A stretch of DNA of 50,229 nt. Source: Pseudomonas viridiflava (lineage in GTDB: Bacteria; Pseudomonadota; Gammaproteobacteria; Pseudomonadales; Pseudomonadaceae). The position numbers were made by a program, and so were the translations under genes. The DNA lies in the NCBI RefSeq assembly GCF_900580675.1, contig NZ_UTBG01000197.1, positions 1 through 50,229 on the forward strand, read 5' to 3'. Each line of letters opens with the position of its first letter. Position 1 is the stretch's first letter. A model generated the notes under the pieces. It was given only the letters and a program-made list of their open reading frames with translations, was not told where the DNA came from and made no database searches. Below, in pieces: positions 7,906-15,837 of the stretch.

Positions 7906-7931
7906 TGTGGGAGCTGGCTCCCACATTTTTT
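7906..7931 (+). terminator. Intrinsic terminator made from a short palindrome
   Basis: The stem TGTGGGAG (7906-7913) pairs with CTCCCACA (7918-7925) around a four-base loop and is followed directly by six T residues. It lies 12 bases after the ligase stop codon. The stem sequence is the same as the outer arm of the larger intergenic palindromes in this window. Bases 7932-8137 then form the leader of the aot operon: they contain a GCCC/GGGC inverted pair near 7972-7984, but I could not assign a firm promoter. Confidence 0.85.
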
Positions 7932-8137
7932 GTCCTGCGCATGATCCGAAATAGTGCAGTGATTTTTCAACGCCCATTTTCGGGCATCTCCTACACTCAC
8001 AACACCTCTATCCCACCTTTTAAAACGCTCATTCGGAACTATGGTGCAGAAATTGCTACTTGTGTTCCGTCTGACACCGTTCAGTAACAGTCCTAAACGC
8101 GCCACAAGCGCTTATCTTGGTTTCCAGGGATTACCTA

Positions 8138-8917
8138 ATGAAAAAAGCATTATTGACCCTTTCTGCACTGGCTCTGTGCATGGCTGCAGGTGTAGCCACG
8201 GCCAAGGAATACAAGGAACTGCGTTTTGGTGTCGATCCGTCCTACGCGCCGTTTGAATCCAAAGCGGCCGACGGCAGCCTGGTGGGCTTCGATATCGACC
8301 TGGGCAATGCGATCTGCGCCGAGCTGAAAGTGAAGTGCAAGTGGGTTGAAAGTGACTTCGACGGCATGATTCCAGGCCTGAAAGCCAACAAATTCGACGG
8401 CGTGATTTCGTCCATGACCGTGACCCCGGTGCGTGAGAAGGCCATCGACTTCTCCAACGAGCTGTTCTCCGGCCCTACCTCGCTGGTGTTCAAGAAAGGC
8501 GCAGGTTACTCGACGCCAGAGTCGCTCAAGGGCAAATCTGTGGGCTACGAGCAAGGCACTATCCAGGAAGCCTACGCCAAGGCCGTACTGGATAAAGCCG
8601 GTGTAACCACCAAGGCCTACGCCAACCAGGACCAGGTTTATGCTGACCTGACCTCCGGCCGTCTCGACGCTTCCGTGCAGGACATGCTGCAAGCGGAACT
8701 GGGCTTTTTGAAGTCGCCAGCCGGTGCCGGCTATGAAGTCAGCGCCGCTATTGACGACCCATTGCTGCCCTCGAAAACCGCCATCGGTATCAAAAAAGGT
8801 AACACTGAGCTGAAGGCGCTTTTGGATAAAGGTATCAAAGCGTTACACGATGATGGCACCTACGCCACTATCCAGAAGAAACACTTTGGCGATCTGAACC
8901 TGTACAGCGGCAAGTAA
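8138..8917 (+). CDS. aotJ: Arginine/ornithine-type ABC transporter substrate-binding protein AotJ
   Basis: This 259-residue periplasmic protein begins with a signal peptide (MKKALLTLSALALCMAAGVATA, likely cut before KEYK). It then shows the bacterial extracellular solute-binding family 3 pattern: LRFGVDPSYAPFE, VGFDIDLGNAICAEL, WVESDFDGMIPGL and VISSMTVTPVREKAIDFS. The closest known relatives are HisJ/ArgT and Pseudomonas AotJ, which bind basic amino acids such as arginine and ornithine. The ATG at 8138 is chosen over an in-frame ATG at 8117 because it gives a normal signal peptide and has AGGGA just upstream. It is the first gene of aotJQMOP; a terminator-like hairpin after it probably allows more binding protein than membrane subunits. 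Ligand choice is inferred from the family. Confidence 0.94.
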   Translation: MKKALLTLSALALCMAAGVATAKEYKELRFGVDPSYAPFESKAADGSLVGFDIDLGNAICAELKVKCKWVESDFDGMIPGLKANKFDGVISSMTVTPVREKAIDFSNELFSGPTSLVFKKGAGYSTPESLKGKSVGYEQGTIQEAYAKAVLDKAGVTTKAYANQDQVYADLTSGRLDASVQDMLQAELGFLKSPAGAGYEVSAAIDDPLLPSKTAIGIKKGNTELKALLDKGIKALHDDGTYATIQKKHFGDLNLYSGK

Positions 8918-8925
8918 TGCCCGAG

Positions 8926-8954
8926 GCGCCCCTTCTCTGAGGGGGCGCTTTTTT
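8926..8954 (+). terminator. Partial terminator between aotJ and aotQ
   Basis: The stem GCGCCCC (8926-8932) pairs with GGGGCGC (8942-8948) and is followed by six T residues. It sits in the 57-base gap after aotJ. Inside an otherwise continuous operon such a site normally reduces transcription of the downstream genes, which fits the high demand for periplasmic binding protein. That function is an inference. Confidence 0.82.
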
Positions 8955-8974
8955 ATCGCCATAGGTCCTGATTT

Positions 8975-9703
8975 ATGTTCGAAGAACTGTTGCAAACCCT
9001 CGGGCTGAGCGCGCTCAGTTTGAAGGGTTTCGGCCCGCTGTTGCTGCAAGGCACCTGGATGACCATCAAGTTGTCGGTGCTGTCCCTGGCCGTCAGCGTA
9101 TTGCTGGGCCTGCTCGGTGCCAGCGCCAAACTCTCCAGCCTGCCCTTCCTGCGCATTCCCGCCCAGCTCTACACCACGCTGATTCGCGGTGTACCTGACC
9201 TAGTGCTGATGCTGCTGATTTTCTACAGCCTGCAAACCTGGCTCACCGGCCTGACCGACTTCATGGAATGGGAATACATCGAGATCGACCCATTCAGCGC
9301 TGGGGTGATTACCCTGGGCTTTATCTACGGTGCCTATTTCACCGAGACGTTTCGCGGCGCGATCCTCGCCGTACCGCGTGGCCAGTTGGAAGCCGCCACA
9401 GCCTATGGGCTGAAGCGCGGGCAGCGGTTTCGCTACGTGACCTTCCCGCAAATGATGCGTTTTGCCCTGCCAGGCATCGGCAATAACTGGATGGTGATGC
9501 TCAAGGCCACCGCGCTGGTGTCGATCATCGGCCTGGCGGACCTGGTCAAGGCCGCCCAGGATGCCGGCAAGAGCACCTACCAACTGTTCTATTTCCTGGT
9601 GCTCGCCGCGCTGATCTACCTGTTGATCACCAGCGCGTCCAACTTTGTCCTGCGCCGTCTTGAACGTCGCTACTCCGCAGGGTCCCGGGAGGCAGTGCGA
9701 TGA
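8975..9703 (+). CDS. aotQ: ABC transporter permease AotQ (HisQ-like)
   Basis: This inner-membrane protein of 242 residues has several hydrophobic segments (about 20-45, 60-90, 105-125, 190-215). It carries the His/Glu/Gln/Arg/opine permease pattern, including TTLIRGVPDLVLMLLIFY and the cytoplasmic EAA loop EAATAYGLKRGQRFRYVTFPQMMRFALPG, which contacts the ATPase. With AotM it should form the heterodimeric channel for basic amino acids. Its stop overlaps the start of aotM (ATGA, 9700-9703), indicating translational coupling. Assignment to Q rather than M follows gene order and similarity to HisQ. Confidence 0.93.
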   Translation: MFEELLQTLGLSALSLKGFGPLLLQGTWMTIKLSVLSLAVSVLLGLLGASAKLSSLPFLRIPAQLYTTLIRGVPDLVLMLLIFYSLQTWLTGLTDFMEWEYIEIDPFSAGVITLGFIYGAYFTETFRGAILAVPRGQLEAATAYGLKRGQRFRYVTFPQMMRFALPGIGNNWMVMLKATALVSIIGLADLVKAAQDAGKSTYQLFYFLVLAALIYLLITSASNFVLRRLERRYSAGSREAVR

Positions 9704-10410
9704 TCGAACTCTTGCAGGAATACTGGCGCCCCTTCCTTTATAGCGACGGCCAGCACATTACCGGCCTGGCGATGACCATGTGGTTGCTCAGCGCGTCCCT
9801 GGTGATTGGTTTTCTGGTGTCGATCCCGCTGTCCATCGCCCGTGTGTCGCGCAACCGCCTGGTGCGCTGGCCGGTGCAGTTCTATACCTACCTGTTTCGT
9901 GGCACGCCGCTCTATATCCAACTGCTGATTTGCTACACCGGCATTTACAGCATTGCCGCCGTGCGCGCGCAGCCGGTGCTGGATGCGTTCTTTCGCGACG
10001 CGATGAACTGCACCATCCTGGCCTTCGCCCTCAACACCTGCGCCTACACCACGGAGATTTTCGCCGGTTCGATCCGCAGCATGGCCCACGGCGAAGTCGA
10101 AGCAGCCAAGGCCTACGGCTTGAGCGGCTGGAAGCTCTACGCCTATGTGATCATGCCGTCGGCGTTGCGCCGTTCGTTGCCGTACTACAGCAATGAAGTG
10201 ATCCTGATGCTGCACTCGACCACGGTGGCGTTTACCGCGACGATCCCCGACATCCTCAAAGTGGCGCGGGACGCCAACTCGGCTACGTTCATGACCTTTC
10301 AATCGTTCGGCATCGCCGCGCTGATCTACCTGACCGTGACCTTTGCCCTGGTCGGTCTGTTTCGGCTGGCGGAGCGCCGCTGGCTGGCCTTTCTCGGGCC
10401 GAGCCATTAA
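9700..10410 (+). CDS. aotM: ABC transporter permease AotM (HisM-like)
   Basis: The 236-residue second permease subunit has hydrophobic segments at about 20-45, 60-85, 105-120 and 195-222. The pattern YLFRGTPLYIQLLICYTGIY and the EAA loop EVEAAKAYGLSGWKLYAYVIMPSALRRSLP are typical of HisM. It starts within the last bases of aotQ and is followed nine bases later by aotO. It should pair with AotQ in the inner membrane and be powered by AotP. Confidence 0.93.
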   Translation: MIELLQEYWRPFLYSDGQHITGLAMTMWLLSASLVIGFLVSIPLSIARVSRNRLVRWPVQFYTYLFRGTPLYIQLLICYTGIYSIAAVRAQPVLDAFFRDAMNCTILAFALNTCAYTTEIFAGSIRSMAHGEVEAAKAYGLSGWKLYAYVIMPSALRRSLPYYSNEVILMLHSTTVAFTATIPDILKVARDANSATFMTFQSFGIAALIYLTVTFALVGLFRLAERRWLAFLGPSH

Positions 10411-10419
10411 GGAGCCTTC

Positions 10420-11538
10420 ATGCGTCATCAGGTACATGATCTGATCGCGCCGGTGCCAGGTACGGCGCGGCAGATTCACAGCTTCCACTTCGGCCCGCAG
10501 CAGGCCGAAGGCAAGGTTTACATCCAGGCGTCGCTGCATGCCGATGAGCTACCGGGCATGCTGGTGGCCTGGCACCTCAAGGTCCAGTTGGCGAAGTTGG
10601 CGGCCGCCGGGCGCCTGCGCAGCGAGATCGTGCTGGTGCCCATCGCCAACCCGGTGGGTCTGGAACAGGTGTTGATGGATATCCCGCTGGGCCGCTACGA
10701 GCTGGAAAGCGGGCAGAACTTCAATCGCCTGTTTGTCGACCTCAGTGAAACCGTGGGCAACCAGGTCGAGGATTTGCTCGGGGATGACCCGCAGCACAAC
10801 GTCGAACTGATCCGCACTGCGCTGAGCAACGCCCTGGCCGCGCACGCCGCCGAGACTCAGCTGCAATCCCAGCGCCTGGTGCTGCAACGCCTGGCCTGCG
10901 ATGCCGACATGGTGCTGGACCTGCATTGCGACTTCGAAGCCGTGGCGCACCTGTACACCACGCCCGAAGCCTGGCCGCAGGTAGAGCCGCTGGCGCGCTA
11001 CATCGGCTCGGAGGCGAATTTGCTGGCCACCGACTCGGGCGGGCAGTCCTTCGATGAGTGTTTCACCCTGGTGTGGTGGCAATTGCAGCAACGTTTTGCC
11101 GAGCGCTTCCCGATTCCCATGGGCAGCTTTTCGGTGACCGTTGAGCTGCGCGGCCAGGGCGACGTCAACCATGGCCTGGCCAGCCTCGACTGCCAGGCGA
11201 TCATCGATTACCTGATCCACTTCGGCGCGATCGAAGGCGAGGCCGCGCCGCTGCCCGACCTGCCCTACCCCGCGACCCCGCTGGCAGGCGTCGAGCCGGT
11301 GGCGACACCGGTCGGCGGTCTGCTGGTGTTCAGCGCCCTGCCGGGGGAATACCTCGAAGCCGGGCAACTGGTCGCTGAAATCATCGACCCGATTACTGAC
11401 CGCGTAACGCCTGTGCACTGCCGGAAGGCCGGCCTGCTGTACGCCCGTTCGCTACGCCGCATGGCCACTGCGGGGATGGTCATCGGCCATGTCGCCGGTA
11501 CCGAGGCCTACCGTAGCGGCTATCTACTTTCGCCTTGA
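10420..11538 (+). CDS. aotO: Succinylglutamate desuccinylase/aspartoacylase-family protein AotO
   Basis: The 372-residue cytoplasmic protein has the zinc-carboxypeptidase-like fold of the AstE/aspartoacylase family. Likely zinc ligands are H40 and E43 in ASLHADELPG and a His in VLDLHCDFE further on. A C-terminal part from about residue 290 (TPVGGLLVFSALPGEYLEAGQLVAEIIDP) resembles the barrel-like domain of this family. It sits inside the transporter operon between the second permease and the ATPase genes, as aotO does in P. aeruginosa. A role in processing an imported arginine-related compound is plausible but unproven; in P. aeruginosa aotO was not needed for uptake as far as I recall. AGGAG lies just upstream of the ATG. 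Confidence 0.88.
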   Translation: MRHQVHDLIAPVPGTARQIHSFHFGPQQAEGKVYIQASLHADELPGMLVAWHLKVQLAKLAAAGRLRSEIVLVPIANPVGLEQVLMDIPLGRYELESGQNFNRLFVDLSETVGNQVEDLLGDDPQHNVELIRTALSNALAAHAAETQLQSQRLVLQRLACDADMVLDLHCDFEAVAHLYTTPEAWPQVEPLARYIGSEANLLATDSGGQSFDECFTLVWWQLQQRFAERFPIPMGSFSVTVELRGQGDVNHGLASLDCQAIIDYLIHFGAIEGEAAPLPDLPYPATPLAGVEPVATPVGGLLVFSALPGEYLEAGQLVAEIIDPITDRVTPVHCRKAGLLYARSLRRMATAGMVIGHVAGTEAYRSGYLLSP

Positions 11539-11551
11539 GGATGCATGCCCC

Positions 11552-12316
11552 ATGTACAAATTGACCGTTGAAGGCCTGCATAAAAGCTATGGCGACAATG
11601 AAGTGCTCAAAGGTGTGTCGCTCAAGGCCAGGACCGGTGACGTGATCAGCCTGATCGGCGCCAGCGGCTCGGGTAAAAGTACCTTTTTGCGCTGCATCAA
11701 CTTTCTGGAAACCCCGAATGACGGCGCCATGACCCTCGATGGCCAGCCCATCCGCATGGTCAGCGACCGCCACGGCATGCGCGTGGCCGACGACGCCGAG
11801 TTGCAACGCCTGCGCACGCGGCTGGCGATGGTGTTCCAGCATTTCAACCTGTGGAGCCACATGAGCGTGCTGGAAAACATCACCATGGCCCCGCGCCGGG
11901 TGCTGGGCTGCAGCAAGAAGGACGCCGAAGACCGCGCCCGCCGCTACCTGGACAAGGTGGGCCTGCCGGCGCGCGTGGCCGATCAATACCCGGCGTTCCT
12001 GTCCGGCGGCCAGCAGCAGCGTGTAGCGATCGCCCGCGCCCTGGCGATGGAGCCGGAGGTGATGCTGTTCGACGAACCCACCTCAGCCCTCGACCCGGAG
12101 CTGGTGGGTGAAGTGTTGAAAGTAATCCAGGGCCTGGCCGAGGAAGGCCGCACCATGATCATGGTGACCCACGAGATGAGCTTTGCGCGCAAGGTCTCGA
12201 GCCAGGTGCTGTTCCTGCACAAGGGCCTGGTGGAAGAGCAAGGCGCGCCGGCGGATGTGCTGGGCAACCCGAAGAGCGAGCGGCTGCAGCAATTCCTGAG
12301 CGGCAATTTGAAGTAA
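11552..12316 (+). CDS. aotP: ABC transporter ATP-binding protein AotP (HisP-like)
   Basis: This 254-residue ATPase powers the basic amino-acid importer from the cytoplasmic face. Walker A is GASGSGKST (36-44), the Q-loop is in MVFQHFNLWSHM, the signature is LSGGQQQRV, Walker B is VMLFDEPTSALD, and the switch His is in MVTHEMSF. The start at 11552 gives the family N-terminus MYKLTVEGLHKSYG; an in-frame upstream ATG at 11489 would overlap aotO by 50 bases and add an unrelated tail. GAGG lies upstream. In P. aeruginosa the regulator gene argR follows aotP; here it does not, and the next gene is a helicase. The subunit role is very secure. Confidence 0.95.
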   Translation: MYKLTVEGLHKSYGDNEVLKGVSLKARTGDVISLIGASGSGKSTFLRCINFLETPNDGAMTLDGQPIRMVSDRHGMRVADDAELQRLRTRLAMVFQHFNLWSHMSVLENITMAPRRVLGCSKKDAEDRARRYLDKVGLPARVADQYPAFLSGGQQQRVAIARALAMEPEVMLFDEPTSALDPELVGEVLKVIQGLAEEGRTMIMVTHEMSFARKVSSQVLFLHKGLVEEQGAPADVLGNPKSERLQQFLSGNLK

Positions 12317-12329
12317 ACCTTTGCGACGC

Positions 12330-12358
12330 CTGGAGGGTCTGTGGAATAGGCCCTCCAG
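12330..12358. other. Hairpin between aotP and the helicase gene
   Basis: CTGGAGGG (12330-12337) pairs with CCCTCCAG (12351-12358). No T-run follows, so it is not a classical intrinsic terminator. It fills most of the 57-base gap and could act in attenuation or mRNA end protection. Confidence 0.45.
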
Positions 12359-12373
12359 AGCGTTCGCTGCCGC

Positions 12374-14854
12374 ATGGCAAAACCCGTCGACTTCGCCAAA
12401 CAATGGTTTGCCACCAGGGGCTGGAAGCCGTTCGCCTTTCAGAAAGACGTGTGGGCGGCGGTCAAGGCAGGCCAGTCGGGCCTGCTGCACGCCAGCACCG
12501 GCGCCGGTAAAACCTATGCCCTGTGGTTTGCCGCCCTGAATCGCTTCGCCATCACCCGCCCGCCCGCCACCGGCAAACGCAAAGCACCGCCTGAGCCGTT
12601 GACCGTGCTGTGGATCACGCCGATGCGCGCATTGGCCGCCGACACCGCCCGCGCCCTTGAGGCCCCGCTTGAAGCGTTGCAGATTCCCTGGAGTGTCGGG
12701 CTGCGCACCGGCGACACCAGCAGCAGCGAGCGCGCCCGCCAGACCCGACGCCAGCCCACCGCGCTGATCACCACCCCGGAAAGCCTGACCCTGATGCTCG
12801 CGCGCGCCGACAGCGAGGTGAGCCTGGAACACCTGCGCATGGTGGTGGTGGACGAGTGGCATGAACTGATCGGCAACAAACGCGGGGTGCAGCTGCAACT
12901 GGCGTTGGCGCGACTGCGCCGCTGGCATCCGGAGTTGATGGTGTGGGGCATTTCGGCAACTCTGGGTAACCAGTCCCACGCCTTGGAGGTACTGGTCCCA
13001 CAGGGCGGCGGGATCAATGTGCAGGGGCAAACGGCTAAAGAGTTGAAAGTCGACACCCTGCTGCCGCCTGTCGCCGAGCGGTTTCCCTGGGCCGGGCATA
13101 TCGGTTTGAAGATGTTGCCGCAAGTGGTGGCCGAGGTCGACTCGAGCAGCAGTTGCCTGGTGTTTACCAATACGCGGGCGCAGTCGGAGATCTGGTATCA
13201 GGCCATCCTGGAGGCCCGTCCGGACTGGGCCGGTCTGATTGCGCTGCATCACGGCTCACTGTCCCGGGAAACCCGCGACTGGGTGGAGCGGGCGCTGAAA
13301 GACGGCCAGCTCAAGGCCGTGGTGTGCACCTCGAGCCTGGACCTGGGGGTGGACTTTCTCCCGGTGGAGCGAGTGTTGCAGATCGGCTCGGCCAAAGGCG
13401 TGGCGCGCCTGATGCAGCGTGCCGGGCGCTCGGGGCATGCGCCGGGGCGACCGTCACGGGTCACGCTGGTGCCGACCCACAGCCTGGAGCTGGTGGAAGC
13501 CGCCGCAGCGCAGGATGCAATTGCCCAGCGGCGCATTGAAGCGCGGGAATCGCCTTACAAACCGTTGGATGTGCTCGTACAACACCTGGTGAGCATGGCC
13601 CTTGGCGGCGGCTTTACCCCGGACGCCTTGCTGGCGGAAGTTCGCGGGGCCTGGGCCTATCGCGACCTGAACGAAGCCGATTGGGCCTGGGCGCTGGGGT
13701 TTGTGCGCCATGGTGGCCTGTCGCTGACCGCTTACCCGGATTACCGCCGCGTGGAGCCGGATGAGCACGGCATCTGGCGCGTCCCCGATGCCCGGCTGGC
13801 GCGCCGCCATCGCATGAGTGTGGGGACTATTGTCAGCGACGCGAGCATCCAGCTGAAATTCTGGAGCAAGGGCGGCGGCGGCAAGAACCTGGGCAGTGTC
13901 GAGGAAGGCTTTATTGCACGACTCAAACCCGGTGACGGTTTTTTGTTTGCCGGGCGCTTGCTGGAGCTGGTGCGGGTAGAAAACATGACCGCCTATGTAC
14001 GCCGCAGCACAGCCAAAAAAGCCGCCGTGCCGCGCTGGAATGGCGGGCGTATGCCACTTTCCAATGAGTTGGCGCAAGCCGTGGTGGAGCGCTTCGATGC
14101 TGCGGCCCACGGGCATTACGACGGCCCGGAGATGCGGGCGGTGCAACCCTTGCTGCAGACGCAGTTGCGCTGGTCGGGCCTGCCGACGCGCGAGCATTTG
14201 CTGGCCGAAGATTTAAAGTCGCGGGAGGGGTGGCACCTGTTTTTGTATCCGTTTGCCGGGCGCCAGGTGCACCTGGGGCTGGCGAGCTTACTGGCGTGGA
14301 GGGTCAGCCAGCGTCAGCCTGTGACCTTTTCGATTGCAGTGAATGATTACGGCCTGGAGCTGTTGAGCGCCACGCCGGTGAATTGGCCGGATTTATTGAA
14401 TGAGGCGCTGCTGAGTCCAGAGCATTTGCTCGAAGATGTGATCGCCAGCTTGAACGCCGGGGAGCTGGCCCTGCGGCGCTTTCGCGAGATTGCGCGGATC
14501 GCCGGGCTGGTGTTCGCCGGTTACCCCGGTGCGCCAAAAAGCACGCGCCAGGTGCAGGCGTCCAGTGGGTTGTTCTTCGAGGTGTTCAAGCAATATGACC
14601 CGCAGAACCTGTTGCTGACCCAGGCCGGGGAAGAAGTCCTGCGTGATGAGTTGGATATTCGTCGGCTGGAACAGACTCTGCGTCATCTGGCGGCGCTGAA
14701 ACTGGACCTGCACCGGATCGAACGGCCTACGCCGCTGGCCTTCCCCCTGCTGGTGGAACGGATGCGCGAGAGCATGAGTTCGGAGAAGCTCTCGGAGCGC
14801 ATTGCGCGGATGGTCAAGGATCTGGAAAAAGTCGCGGATAACGGGAAGCGCTGA
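12374..14854 (+). CDS. Ligase-associated DEXH-box DNA helicase (Lhr-like)
   Basis: The 826-residue protein is a superfamily 2 helicase of the Lhr-related, ligase-associated group. Motif I is STGAGKT (41-47), motif Ia is near WITPMRALA (80-88), motif II is D160-E-W-H163, motif III is in GISATLGN, motif IV is near LVFTNTRAQSE, and motif VI is MQRAGRSGHAPGRPSR. The C-terminal half carries the winged-helix and Lhr-core-like regions without an extra long extension. The stop overlaps the PdeM start codon by one base (TGATG at 14852-14856), so the two genes are coupled. The partner exonuclease and ligase are 4.5 kb upstream beyond the aot operon. It is assumed to unwind or remodel DNA during repair; substrates are unknown from sequence. 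Confidence 0.94.
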   Translation: MAKPVDFAKQWFATRGWKPFAFQKDVWAAVKAGQSGLLHASTGAGKTYALWFAALNRFAITRPPATGKRKAPPEPLTVLWITPMRALAADTARALEAPLEALQIPWSVGLRTGDTSSSERARQTRRQPTALITTPESLTLMLARADSEVSLEHLRMVVVDEWHELIGNKRGVQLQLALARLRRWHPELMVWGISATLGNQSHALEVLVPQGGGINVQGQTAKELKVDTLLPPVAERFPWAGHIGLKMLPQVVAEVDSSSSCLVFTNTRAQSEIWYQAILEARPDWAGLIALHHGSLSRETRDWVERALKDGQLKAVVCTSSLDLGVDFLPVERVLQIGSAKGVARLMQRAGRSGHAPGRPSRVTLVPTHSLELVEAAAAQDAIAQRRIEARESPYKPLDVLVQHLVSMALGGGFTPDALLAEVRGAWAYRDLNEADWAWALGFVRHGGLSLTAYPDYRRVEPDEHGIWRVPDARLARRHRMSVGTIVSDASIQLKFWSKGGGGKNLGSVEEGFIARLKPGDGFLFAGRLLELVRVENMTAYVRRSTAKKAAVPRWNGGRMPLSNELAQAVVERFDAAAHGHYDGPEMRAVQPLLQTQLRWSGLPTREHLLAEDLKSREGWHLFLYPFAGRQVHLGLASLLAWRVSQRQPVTFSIAVNDYGLELLSATPVNWPDLLNEALLSPEHLLEDVIASLNAGELALRRFREIARIAGLVFAGYPGAPKSTRQVQASSGLFFEVFKQYDPQNLLLTQAGEEVLRDELDIRRLEQTLRHLAALKLDLHRIERPTPLAFPLLVERMRESMSSEKLSERIARMVKDLEKVADNGKR

Positions 14855-15504
14855 TGCATTGCACACTGACACTTGAGGGCGAAGAGCTGTGGCTGATGGC
14901 GGACAAGGCCGTGTATTGGCCGGCGCGCCAGTGCCTGCTGATCGCCGATGCGCATTTTGGCAAGGCGTCAGCCTATCGCAGTTTGGGGCAGCCGGTGCCG
15001 CAGGGCACTACCACCGAGAACCTGCAACGGCTGGAGCGGCTGATAACCGCTCTGCCATGCGCGCAGGTGATCTTTCTCGGCGATTTCCTGCACGGCCCTG
15101 GCTCTCACGCGAGTGGCACGCTGAGCGCCTTGCGCGGCTGGCGCGCGCGGCATCCCATACTGCCCATGACCTTGATTCGCGGCAATCACGACAAACGCGC
15201 AGGCGACCCGCCGGCGGACTTGAACATTGAGGTGGTGCCGGAGCCTCTTCTGCTGGGCCCTTTCGCCCTGCAACACGAACCCGACGCCCATCCCAGCCAC
15301 CACGTGCTGGCAGGGCATGTACACCCGGTGTACCACCTGCGCGGCAGGGGACGGCAGCGTTTGCGCCTGCCATGCTTCCAGATTGGAACGCGGGTCAGCT
15401 TGCTGCCGGCGTTTGGGGCCTTTACTGGAGGCTATGCAGTGGAACAGGAGACTGACCACCAGATCTTTGTGATCGGCGATCAGGAAGTCTGGCCAGTCCG
15501 GTGA
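14854..15504 (+). CDS. pdeM: Ligase-associated endonuclease/phosphoesterase PdeM
   Basis: The 216-residue protein is a calcineurin-like metallophosphoesterase. The metal-binding signature is complete: D32-x-H34 in LIADAHFGK, GD in FLGDFLHG, GNHD in LIRGNHDKRAG, and GHVHP in VLAGHVHPVYHL. Family members are named PdeM for their place beside the ligase-associated helicase and ligase, with nuclease activity proposed. The ATG shares its first base with the last base of the helicase stop codon. It is the last gene of this plus-strand group and converges on the small gene at 15533-15730. Confidence 0.94.
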   Translation: MHCTLTLEGEELWLMADKAVYWPARQCLLIADAHFGKASAYRSLGQPVPQGTTTENLQRLERLITALPCAQVIFLGDFLHGPGSHASGTLSALRGWRARHPILPMTLIRGNHDKRAGDPPADLNIEVVPEPLLLGPFALQHEPDAHPSHHVLAGHVHPVYHLRGRGRQRLRLPCFQIGTRVSLLPAFGAFTGGYAVEQETDHQIFVIGDQEVWPVR

Positions 15505-15532
15505 GGGACTGACCTGAGCCTACCCTGCCAAG

Positions 15533-15730
15533 TCAGGCGACTGGCGCGGGTGGCGGCTCATCAGGGATGGTTGGCACACCGGGCTCGGTGGGCTGTGGGT
15601 AGTCTTCATCGGGTTGGCCGGGGATGCCGCCCGCATAAGCGGGGTCGGCCATCAGGGACCAGGCCAGAACGCCAATCTGGTTGGGTTCAAGCCGGGCAAG
15701 TTCGGCGCTGATTCGCGGGTCGATCTTCAT
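15533..15730 (-). CDS. Small acidic, proline-rich protein, unidentified
   Basis: I do not recognise a family for this 65-residue protein. It begins MKIDPRISAELARLEPNQIG, continues with a short helical part (VLAWSLMADPAYAGG), and ends in a Pro/Glu-rich tail with about 13 prolines in the last 30 residues. There is no membrane segment or cysteine. GGAG lies 8-10 bases upstream of the ATG at 15730; an in-frame ATG further upstream (15784) gives a tail without a plausible ribosome site. The ordered N-terminus and the good ribosome-binding site make it a likely real gene. It lies downstream of dcd on the same strand, with a 107-base gap that contains a perfect 8-bp stem (15753-15760 with 15766-15773). 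Function unknown. Confidence 0.65.
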   Translation of the reverse strand: MKIDPRISAELARLEPNQIGVLAWSLMADPAYAGGIPGQPDEDYPQPTEPGVPTIPDEPPPAPVA

Positions 15731-15837
15731 AAAGTACTCCTCAAGCGTGGCCCGGCGCGTTTTGCACGCGCCGAGGCAGTACACCCAATAGAGTCACTTT
15801 CCGCAGACTAATTCCCTTGACGTGTAGGACCTTTCGA

